Of a stretch of 33,399 nt of DNA, positions 1 to 7,259 are shown piece after piece (the first letter of the stretch is position 1; every line of letters begins with the position of its first letter). The stretch lies in contig JANQMN010000146.1 of the NCBI GenBank assembly GCA_028280065.1, positions 1-33,399 of the forward strand, in the 5' to 3' direction. Below the pieces are notes generated by a model that saw only the letters and a program-made list of their open reading frames with translations, was not told the origin of the DNA and searched no databases. The stretch comes from Hahella sp. Its GTDB lineage: Bacteria; Pseudomonadota; Gammaproteobacteria; Pseudomonadales; Oleiphilaceae. Made by a program: the position numbers and the translations under genes.

Positions 1-706
1 ACTCGGCTCCCTGAATAAGGTTGGGAGCGAATATTGAGAATCGACCGCCGCCGCCGATATTCTCCAGCTCACCTAATGAAGCGTCGAAATGCACCACCTT
101 ATCGAATGGCATATTATCGACATAGATAAGGTTATCCTCTTGCCCGCGACCCCTAACGCTAAACGCGGCAAAGTCACCGGTTGATGTCAGCCCTGGCATC
201 CCATCCAGCGCGCGCAGCACATCGCTGCCGCCGCCAACCGCACTGCGCAGCTGCTCTCTGTCCATATAGGTGGTGGAAACAGGCTCAGACTCACTCTTGA
301 CACTTTGGCGGCCGGTAACGCTGATCGTCTCAATATCATCATCCAGGTTACTAAGCGGCATCAGAAAGCGGGTACTGGTCACCTTGTTAGAGGTAACACG
401 CAGGCTTGATTCGACAACCGTTAGGTAGCCATCCTTAACCGCTTTTACCGAATATAAGCCGGGCTTTAGCTGAGGAATAGTCACCCTGCCATCCTCGCCC
501 ACTTGATATGTGCTGCTGTTATCCAATCTGTCGGTGACAATAATGGTCACACCAGCGAGGTTTCGGTTCACCTCTTTATCAAACGTTTCAACCTGAATAG
601 CGCCAACAGCACCCTCTGCTGCAACCAGATTGGCAGAGTGAGTCGCTTGCAGTACCGCAAGCGCAATGGCGGCAAGAGTAAATTTGTTGCGTATCAACTT
701 CTTCAT
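1..706 (-). CDS. TonB-dependent receptor, N-terminal part (runs off the window)
   Basis: The frame opens at ATG 706 and stays open to base 1, so only the first 235 residues are visible. A signal peptide (about residues 1-30, ending LVAA) is followed by a carboxypeptidase-regulatory-like beta-sandwich (about 36-115), a TonB-box-like stretch (ETISVTGR, 126-133) and the start of a plug domain (about 140-235, with FSVRGRG and IYVDNMPF). In the family these are outer-membrane beta-barrels that import scarce ligands using TonB energy. The barrel lies outside the window, so the ligand cannot be named. It diverges from a two-component system that starts 217 bp away, which suggests that system controls it or senses its substrate. 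The ribosome site is weak (GACGAG). Confidence 0.9.
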   Translation of the reverse strand, partial: MKKLIRNKFTLAAIALAVLQATHSANLVAAEGAVGAIQVETFDKEVNRNLAGVTIIVTDRLDNSSTYQVGEDGRVTIPQLKPGLYSVKAVKDGYLTVVESSLRVTSNKVTSTRFLMPLSNLDDDIETISVTGRQSVKSESEPVSTTYMDREQLRSAVGGGSDVLRALDGMPGLTSTGDFAAFSVRGRGQEDNLIYVDNMPFDKVVHFDASLGELENIGGGGRFSIFAPNLIQGAE

Positions 707-922
707 CAGTTAACTCGTCAGCTTCGTTTTAGAGGATGATTGCTTTGAGATGCAGCTTGCGCACGACGATTTAGTATCAGTCGCACTACAAGCTATTATT
801 TATGCGCATAAGTATCTGTTACATGACATAAAAAAACTGTTATTGACGAATTTTTCACACTCGATCTGGATGATGATATGGGTGTTGGGATAATGGCTTG
901 AGTGTTCGAATAGGGGCAAGGC

Positions 923-1597
923 ATGCAGCGAGTACTACTAATTGAAGATAACCGAGAAGTGGCGGGCATCCTGTTCGATTATTTTGAGCATCAAGGGATG
1001 GAGGTGGATTACGCCGATAATGGCGAGCAAGGTCTGCAACTGGCGCTGGATCAGCCCTTCGACATCATACTGCTGGATCTGGTGCTGCCGCGCATGGATG
1101 GCCTGACCGTGTGTGAGCAGCTTCGCCAACGCGGCAGCGCTACCCCAATATTGATGCTAACCGCGCTCAATGGCCGTGAGGATATGCTGGATGGTTTTGC
1201 GCACGGTGCCGATGATTACCTTACCAAGCCCTTTGATCTTGAGATCCTGCTAGCGCGCATGACCGCACTGATCCGCCGCTATCAAGGCCGGGTTAGTAAA
1301 GCCGAATTGAGCTTTGGCCCGCTACGGATTGAATCGCAAACCCGCACCGCCTATCGTGAAGATCGCAAGCTGATCCTGAATCCCACTACTTACACCATTC
1401 TGGAGATGCTCTGTTTAAAAGCGCCTGAGCTGGTCACCAAGGGGGAGATCTGCCGTATGCTGTGGCAGGAGGAGCGTGAAAACACCAACGCCCTACGCAC
1501 CCATATCTATCAGCTACGCAACCAACTTGATAAGCCCTTCTCGCAAGCGATGTTAATCACGGTGCCTAAGGTTGGTTTTCGTCTGGAGTTGCCATGA
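923..1597 (+). CDS. OmpR/PhoB-family response regulator
   Basis: A 224-residue response regulator. The receiver domain (1-118) has the acidic pair E8-D9, phospho-acceptor D52 in LLDLVLPRMDG, switch T80 and K102 in the TKPFD loop. A winged-helix DNA-binding domain fills about 125-222. The size is normal for the OmpR family. ATG 923 is preceded by AGGGG at a good distance. The stop overlaps the kinase start by four bases (ATGA), so the two are translationally coupled and almost certainly partners. A TTGACG at 844-849 could be a -35 element, but I see no convincing -10 for it. The regulated promoter may be its own, that of the divergent TonB receptor, or both; this is inference from position. 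Confidence 0.93.
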   Translation: MQRVLLIEDNREVAGILFDYFEHQGMEVDYADNGEQGLQLALDQPFDIILLDLVLPRMDGLTVCEQLRQRGSATPILMLTALNGREDMLDGFAHGADDYLTKPFDLEILLARMTALIRRYQGRVSKAELSFGPLRIESQTRTAYREDRKLILNPTTYTILEMLCLKAPELVTKGEICRMLWQEERENTNALRTHIYQLRNQLDKPFSQAMLITVPKVGFRLELP

Positions 1598-2895
1598 CAC
1601 CGACAAACAGCGCCAATACAACAAGTACGAGCACTGCAAGTACAAGCACCAAAACCCTAACCAGCAGGCTGGCACTGTTCTTTCTGCTGCTCTCCACCGC
1701 GCTCGTATCAACTATAGCCCTGGCGATAATTGGTGCTCTGCACTGGAGTGAAGACAAGGTTGGTGAGCGGCTTAATCTGATTGCCCAAAAGCAAGCGATG
1801 GAGCGTTTTAACGCAGGGGAGAGCGGTCATATCAAAATCGATCAGCTCACCGATGCCTATAACGACTTAGAACTTGTACCTGAGGCTTATCGCATCGAAT
1901 TGGAGAAAAGGGAAAGCTATCTGGGTGAGATGGGTGAAGACCCTCACTCGCGGATGGTATTTATGGGCAGTTACTGGCACAAGGGGGAAACCAAAAAACT
2001 GATCCTGCTGAGCCAGGTTGACACCGTTGAGATGACCGGCGAAGAACGGGTGATCGCTATCATCTTAGTGCTACTGTTTTTTGCCATCTTGCTATTCACT
2101 TTTGCAGTGCTGCTGATCAAGCTATCTAAGCAGATCATTGCCCCAGTCAATACACTCTCAGAACAGTTGTCCGCGCAATGCGCTGTCACCGCAGAAACGT
2201 TTGAGATAGGCAATGATTCCGCAGTTGAGTTCGCCTTACTAGCCGACAAACTGAACCAATATCGAGACAAATTAGGTGAAGTACTAAAACAGGAGCAAGC
2301 GTTTGCCCGTTACGCCAGTCACGAACTAAACACCCCGCTCACAGTAGTAATGGGCGCTACCAACCTACTTAAGACCACCGAATTAAATGAGTTCCAACGC
2401 CGCCAGATCGCCCGTGCCGATGATGCAGCGCGGCAGATGAATGAGATCATCAGTGCTCTGCTGGAACTGGTACGTTACGAGCAATCTCCCGATGCCTCCT
2501 CCATGCGCTCTCTTGAGCAGCATGAGCTTGAGAAGATAATTGCACAGTGCCGCCCACAAGCAGACCAGAAAAAGCTAGAACTAGCGCTGAATATAATCGA
2601 GCTACCTCAGCTAAATGCCGGCGAAGCGGTACTTAATATGGTGATAAGCAATATGCTCAGAAACGCCATCGCCGCCAGCGAGGCCGGCACGATCCAAATC
2701 AATGCCACCGCAGACAAGCTGGAAGTGATCGACCAAGGCGTAGGTTTAAAAAGCGCTCCAAACAGAGAGGGACATGGTTTGGGATTGCTAGTTATTCAGG
2801 ATCTCTGCCAACGCTACGGCTGGCAGTTTGACCTGCATAACTGCAAAGAGCGCGGCAGCTGTGCTCGGATCACGTTTGTTGATGGAAACGATTAA
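1594..2895 (+). CDS. Sensor histidine kinase, partner of the upstream regulator
   Basis: A 433-residue inner-membrane kinase. It begins with a short Ser/Thr-rich tail, then a transmembrane helix (about 25-50), a periplasmic loop of about 100 residues, and a second helix (about 152-176). The HisKA domain carries the phospho-acceptor H243 in ASHELNTPL. The ATPase domain has the N box around N353-N357 (NMLRNAIAAS), a G1 box with D380 (DQGVG) and a G2 box GHGLGLLV (393-400). All key residues are present. The periplasmic loop has no motif I recognise, so the signal is unknown. It overlaps the response regulator by ATGA. Confidence 0.92.
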   Translation: MTPTNSANTTSTSTASTSTKTLTSRLALFFLLLSTALVSTIALAIIGALHWSEDKVGERLNLIAQKQAMERFNAGESGHIKIDQLTDAYNDLELVPEAYRIELEKRESYLGEMGEDPHSRMVFMGSYWHKGETKKLILLSQVDTVEMTGEERVIAIILVLLFFAILLFTFAVLLIKLSKQIIAPVNTLSEQLSAQCAVTAETFEIGNDSAVEFALLADKLNQYRDKLGEVLKQEQAFARYASHELNTPLTVVMGATNLLKTTELNEFQRRQIARADDAARQMNEIISALLELVRYEQSPDASSMRSLEQHELEKIIAQCRPQADQKKLELALNIIELPQLNAGEAVLNMVISNMLRNAIAASEAGTIQINATADKLEVIDQGVGLKSAPNREGHGLGLLVIQDLCQRYGWQFDLHNCKERGSCARITFVDGND

Positions 2896-2934
2896 TATAC
2901 ACTCAGATGGTGAGCGAGCAGTGGATCATCGATG

Positions 2935-2949
2935 TGCTCTTAAAGAGCA
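2935..2949. repeat. Inverted repeat after the kinase gene
   Basis: TGCTCTT-A-AAGAGCA is a perfect palindrome starting 40 bases after the kinase stop. As RNA it would fold with a 5-bp stem and 5-nt loop. No T-run follows, so a rho-independent terminator is doubtful. Confidence 0.35.
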
Positions 2950-3060
2950 TATAGAGTAAAAAGCAGCCGCCCTATAAACTGTCATGAGCAGTGTCCGCTC
3001 GCTACAATAGCGGGAGAGCTCAACAAATCGATCCCTGCAGCTCCTTTTTCCGTCCTTACA

Positions 3061-3075
3061 TGATGTTGAACATCA
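3061..3075. repeat. 15-bp palindrome
   Basis: TGATGTTGAACATCA has perfect 7-bp arms around a single G. It is operator-like in shape but lies more than 150 bp past the kinase gene, with no gene start nearby. Its function is unknown. Confidence 0.35.
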
Positions 3076-3453
3076 ACTGGCAGTATCGAGCTCGAGTAAC
3101 TGCTGCCAATAGTCTGCAAAAGAAGCAATTTAGCCAACAAAAACTCCAAAACCTGACAGTAAAAAAGTGTCATTGGGTGAAAAATGATGCGTTATTTACT
3201 GCGCTTTTTACCCACCGGTATATCGACTTTGTTTGGAAAAGGCCTTTAAAGTTTCCTATCCTTCGGAATATTGAGCATGTTCCGCTAACCCCCTAAACAG
3301 ATGCCGAAGAAGCTTCCAACCAACTTCCGTTTTAGCAACACAGCAGGCCAGCGACCGTTATTCACCAAATGCACAGTACCAACTTCACCTGAAAATCGAG
3401 TGAATGCGACTGATTTAGAAAGTATGGATTTTGATGGCAGGTTGTATTACCTG

Positions 3454-4455
3454 CTATTGACCTCCTTCCAGAAATTCTTCCAGCTTTACGATCATGTCAA
3501 CGGAACCAACAAAGAGGGGAGACCTTTCATGAATCGCCCGAGGTTCGATATCAAGTATTCTCTGCTGCCTATCACCTATTGCTTTTCCTCCAGCTTGTTC
3601 GGCGAGAAAGGCAATTGGATTGCACTCGTATAGGAGTCTGAGTTTGCCGTCAGGGTAGCGACTTGATGTCGGATAGAGGTAGATTCCTCCCTTCAACAAA
3701 TTGCGATGAAAATCGGCAATCAGGGAGCCGATATACCTTGAAGTATAAGGTCTATTCGTTGCTTCATCTTCCACCTGGCAGTACTTGATGTACTTTTTCA
3801 CGCCATTCGGGAAATGCACATAGTTTCCTTCGTTTACCGAATAGATATTTCCCGATTTCGGGAGCCGCATATTTTTGTGGGAAAGACAGAATACCCCCAA
3901 GCTCGGATCGTAAGTAAAACCGTTTACGCCATTGCCGGTACTGTAGACCATCATGGTGGATGAGCCATAGATGACATAACCCGCGGCGACTTGATCACGA
4001 CCCCGTTGTAGGAAATCCCTTTCTGAAATCGGCTGACCGAAGGGAGTGACGCGCTTATAGACAGAAAACACCGTGCCGACAGACACGTTCACATCGATGT
4101 TGGTCGAGCCGTCCAGCGGATCGATAAGGACCACATATTTTGCGTCCGGATTCAATCCTTCATCAAAGCGGATAAATCTTTCTTCCTCTTCAGAGGCTAG
4201 TCCGCAAACGACTCCGCGGGCGGCAAGCGCTACTTTAAACTTGTCGTTGGCATAAATATCCAGTTTTTGTTGCTGTTCTCCCTGAACGTTTTCCAGGTCT
4301 GCCGCGCCGGTTATATCGGCCAGGCCGGCTTTGTTTATCTCTCTATGCACGACTTGCGACGCAAGTCTTAACGCAGCGAATAGTGCAGATAGTTCACCGG
4401 TTGCGCCGGGATATTCGCCTTGCCGATCAATGATAAATTCGCCTAGGGTTTTCAT
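3454..4455 (-). CDS. fbp: Fructose-1,6-bisphosphatase class I
   Basis: This 333-residue enzyme hydrolyses fructose-1,6-bisphosphate to fructose-6-phosphate in gluconeogenesis. It carries the metal-binding loop [10 protein letters not shown] (112-121) and the class I signature with the active-site lysine around 270-290 ([11 protein letters not shown]). The length matches the usual 330-335 residues. It lies 76 bp after fruA on the same strand with no obvious terminator between them, so it is probably the last gene of a fruBKA-fbp operon. That would put it under the Cra operators upstream of fruB. A stem-loop sits in the gap just before it. The ribosome site is a loose AGAGAGAA. Confidence 0.95.
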   Translation of the reverse strand: MKTLGEFIIDRQGEYPGATGELSALFAALRLASQVVHREINKAGLADITGAADLENVQGEQQQKLDIYANDKFKVALAARGVVCGLASEEEERFIRFDEGLNPDAKYVVLIDPLDGSTNIDVNVSVGTVFSVYKRVTPFGQPISERDFLQRGRDQVAAGYVIYGSSTMMVYSTGNGVNGFTYDPSLGVFCLSHKNMRLPKSGNIYSVNEGNYVHFPNGVKKYIKYCQVEDEATNRPYTSRYIGSLIADFHRNLLKGGIYLYPTSSRYPDGKLRLLYECNPIAFLAEQAGGKAIGDRQQRILDIEPRAIHERSPLFVGSVDMIVKLEEFLEGGQ

Positions 4456-4487
4456 GGATTCTCTCTAACCTGATATCGGAAACTTGC

Positions 4488-4516
4488 GATTGTCCGGGCA
4501 ATAAACCCAGACAATC
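4488..4516 (-). other. Stem-loop in the fruA-fbp gap
   Basis: Read on the minus strand, GATTGTCTGGG pairs with CCCGGACAATC around a 7-nt loop. This gives 11 pairs with one G-U. No T-run follows, so it is unlikely to be a classical terminator. It could instead be an mRNA processing or stability element that sets fbp expression relative to fruBKA. That role is inferred. Confidence 0.5.
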
Positions 4517-4531
4517 AGTCGTGTGATTTGG

Positions 4532-6298
4532 TTACGCCGTGGCAGGCGCAGAGGAAAAGGAGCGATCTTTAATCGCCAAGTAAGTCAGTGCCGTTACAAT
4601 GGAACCTGCTGCGATAGCACCGATGTAGAGGAATACATGGCTGATCGCATTAGGGATAAACAATACAAAGATACCACCATGGGGTGCCATCAATTCAGCA
4701 CTGAACAGCATGGAAAGGGCACCGGTCAGCGCACCACCTGCCATGCAGGATGGAATCACTCGCAAAGGATCTTTTGCAGCAAACGGAATAGCACCTTCTG
4801 AGATAAAGCAAAGACCGAGTACAAAAGAGGCTCGTCCGGCTTCATGTTCACTTTCAGAGAATTTACGACGTCCGATAAAAGTGGCCAATCCCATACCGAT
4901 CGCCGGTACCATGCCTGCTGCCATAATCGCGGCCATGGGTGCATAGGTTTGACTTGCCAACAGACCAACGCCGAAGGTATACGCCGCTTTGTTTACCGGA
5001 CCACCCAGATCGAAGCACATCATACAGCCAAGGATGATACCTAAGAGCACCGCATTCGCAGATCCCATTCCCTGCAAGAACTCGGTCATCGCATTCATAA
5101 TACCGGCCACAGGCCCACCGACGATGTAAATCATCACTAACCCGGTGCCTAAGCTGGCGATTAGCGGCACGATCAAAATTGGTTTCAAAGCTTCAAGCGT
5201 TTTCGGAAGTTTGATATGTTCAATCAGGAATTTCGCCGCGTAACCCGCGATAAATCCTGCCAGAATACCGCCCAGGAATCCTGAGCCGATACTGCTCGCC
5301 AACATCCCGCCAATCAAGCCTGGCGCAAGTCCGGGGCGGTCAGCTATCGAATAGGCGATATAGCCCGCCAGCACAGGAATCATTAACGCAAAAGCAGTTC
5401 CACCGCCAATCTGCATCAATGCTGCTGCCAGTGAGCCTTCTTCCTTGAATGCCTCGATGCCGAAAATAAAGGACAATGCAATGATCAACCCACCGGCAAC
5501 GACCACCGGGAGCATAAAGCTAACGCCTGTCATCAGGTGTTTATAGGCACCGGTTTTTTCCTTCTTGAATTGCTTCTTGGCTTCACCACCCTGGCCTGCC
5601 GCACTTTCAACGGCTGCTTCCGCTATCGCCGACTTTAATACCTCATTGGATTTTTTCAACGCGTTACCGGTGCTGGTTCGGTAGATTTTCTTGCCGGCAA
5701 ACGGTGTGCTGTCCACTTCAATATCCACGGCAAGGATTACCAGGTCAGCCTGCTGAATATCTTCATCAGATAGCTGGTTAGTTGCACCGACGGAACCTCG
5801 GGTCTCTATCTTCACCTGGTGTCCTAACTTGCTTCCGGCTTCCTGTAAGGCTTCCGCGGCCATAAAGGTATGCGCGACGCCGGTCGGGCAGGCAGTTACT
5901 GCGATGATGTTCAAACCCGCTGCGTTTGCGTTGGATGAGGACGCGCTGGGCTGACTAGTCGCTACCGGCTTTTGCACGGCGGCCAGCGTCGGCCTGGAAG
6001 CGGCTTGCTGTGCTTGCTGAAGCCAAGCTTTAGGATTTTCGATTGCCGAGGCGACCGAATCGCGATACACCGGCTTGTCTTTAAATCGTGATAAGTCAAT
6101 TTCGCCATCGGCGGCAATGACCACCAAATCCGCCTGCTCAATTTGTTCATTTGTAAACTGTTGAGGAGGCTGAACGTTGGTATGGATTTCAGCAATAGCA
6201 TTCCAATTAAGTTCGGCGGCTGCGTTTTTTAGGGCAGTCCCGGCGATGTAGCTTGTAGTTAGTCCGCTTGGACATTGGGTTACAATTAAAAGGTTCAT
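4532..6298 (-). CDS. fruA: Fructose PTS permease, EIIB'BC
   Basis: A 588-residue inner-membrane permease that imports fructose as fructose-1-phosphate. The N-terminal domain is a degenerate IIB copy with VTQCPSG (Cys9). The true IIB domain has VTACPTGVAHTF with the phosphorylated Cys137. The IIC domain (from about 250) has roughly eight to ten hydrophobic segments and conserved glycine-rich loops. I place the start at ATG 6298, because GGAG at 6307-6304 then lies 5 bases upstream. A GTG at 6304 would overlap that ribosome site. The start is 9 bases after the fruK stop, so translation is tightly coupled. It is the third gene of fruBKA. Confidence 0.95.
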   Translation of the reverse strand: MNLLIVTQCPSGLTTSYIAGTALKNAAAELNWNAIAEIHTNVQPPQQFTNEQIEQADLVVIAADGEIDLSRFKDKPVYRDSVASAIENPKAWLQQAQQAASRPTLAAVQKPVATSQPSASSSNANAAGLNIIAVTACPTGVAHTFMAAEALQEAGSKLGHQVKIETRGSVGATNQLSDEDIQQADLVILAVDIEVDSTPFAGKKIYRTSTGNALKKSNEVLKSAIAEAAVESAAGQGGEAKKQFKKEKTGAYKHLMTGVSFMLPVVVAGGLIIALSFIFGIEAFKEEGSLAAALMQIGGGTAFALMIPVLAGYIAYSIADRPGLAPGLIGGMLASSIGSGFLGGILAGFIAGYAAKFLIEHIKLPKTLEALKPILIVPLIASLGTGLVMIYIVGGPVAGIMNAMTEFLQGMGSANAVLLGIILGCMMCFDLGGPVNKAAYTFGVGLLASQTYAPMAAIMAAGMVPAIGMGLATFIGRRKFSESEHEAGRASFVLGLCFISEGAIPFAAKDPLRVIPSCMAGGALTGALSMLFSAELMAPHGGIFVLFIPNAISHVFLYIGAIAAGSIVTALTYLAIKDRSFSSAPATA

Positions 6299-6307
6299 GA
6301 GCACTCC

Positions 6308-7258
6308 TCAAAGCGAAAATGGAAGTGGCTTAACAGTCACTTGTTGTTTTAATTCATTCAGGGTTTGGGTTGACGTAATGCCAACACCTACTTGGGTGAC
6401 CGCCATCGCAGCAATGGCAGTGGCCTGGCGTAAGGTTTCGTCGATAGGCAGCTTGTTGGCAATCCCATAGGCAATTCCAGCCACCATGCTGTCTCCGGCA
6501 CCTACCGTACTCAGCACTTCAACCTTGGGCGGCAGAGCTTCAAATGCCTGGTTGCGAGAGTACCAGCGCACACCCTTGCTGCCGTCCGATACGACGACGT
6601 GCTTTATGCGTTTTTCCAATAGTTGGCGTACAACCGTTTCCTGCTCTTCTCGATTGGCCAGAGGTCGACCGGCCAACTGCGCAAGTTCTTCAGCGTTCGG
6701 CTTTATGATATCCGGCCTGGCCTCGACAACAGCCTGTAAGGCTTTACCGCTGGTATCGACAATGACGTCACAGTCTTGCTGTTTGAGGAGTTTCACGAGC
6801 TCTGCATAGACTTTTGGGCCAAGTCCGCTGGGAACGCTGCCACTCAATGCAAACAACTTTGCTTTTTCCGTCAGCCGATCAAGCACGGCTTCTAAATCCT
6901 GGACTATGGCGTCAGGTACACTGAGGCCCGGCAAATTAATATCGGTCACCCGTTGCCCGGACTCGGAAATCTTGACATTGGTCCGTGTCTCTCCCGGCGC
7001 ATACAGAAAGTGATTATGAAACTCGCAACGTTTAAACAAATCGTCGAAAGGGGCACGGTTGTCTTCACCGAGGATGCCTGCGACACAAGCACGCTCGCCA
7101 AAGTCCCGTAATACCCTCGCGACATTAATGCCCTTTCCGGCCGGAAACAGATGACCTTCTTTTGCAAGGTTCACTGCTCCCAACTGACACTCGGTGAGCT
7201 GGATTGTGAGGTCTAATGCCGGGTTCAGGGTAACGGTAACAATTGGATAGTTAGCCAT
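6308..7258 (-). CDS. fruK: 1-phosphofructokinase
   Basis: A 316-residue PfkB-family kinase that phosphorylates fructose-1-phosphate to fructose-1,6-bisphosphate. It has the N-terminal substrate motif GKGINVARVL (41-50) and the GAGDS motif (253-257) with catalytic D256. Size and motifs are those of FruK rather than ribokinase or tagatose kinases, and the fruB/fruA context settles this. It begins one base after the fruB stop (TAATATG), with GGAGG inside the end of fruB. In Pseudomonas and enterics the FruK substrate, fructose-1-phosphate, is the main effector of Cra. Confidence 0.95.
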   Translation of the reverse strand: MANYPIVTVTLNPALDLTIQLTECQLGAVNLAKEGHLFPAGKGINVARVLRDFGERACVAGILGEDNRAPFDDLFKRCEFHNHFLYAPGETRTNVKISESGQRVTDINLPGLSVPDAIVQDLEAVLDRLTEKAKLFALSGSVPSGLGPKVYAELVKLLKQQDCDVIVDTSGKALQAVVEARPDIIKPNAEELAQLAGRPLANREEQETVVRQLLEKRIKHVVVSDGSKGVRWYSRNQAFEALPPKVEVLSTVGAGDSMVAGIAYGIANKLPIDETLRQATAIAAMAVTQVGVGITSTQTLNELKQQVTVKPLPFSL

Positions 7259-7259
7259 A

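Larger units (their letters stand above)
2896..3453. other. Intergenic region between the kinase gene and fbp
   Basis: A 558-bp gap in which I see no convincing gene. Two frames of about 100 codons (2991-3296, and 3301-3633 which runs antisense into fbp) have no ribosome site and no protein-like composition. The gap holds an inverted repeat 40 bp after the kinase stop and a 15-bp palindrome at 3061-3075. A small stem (GCAGGT/ACCTGC, 3437-3454) abuts the fbp stop codon but has no T-run, so it is not a clear terminator. The kinase transcript and the fbp transcript converge here. Confidence 0.6.

Noticed and set aside
2991-3633. Two plus-strand frames of 101 and 110 codons
   Set aside because: No ribosome site, unlikely composition, and the second runs antisense through the end of fbp, which is certain.
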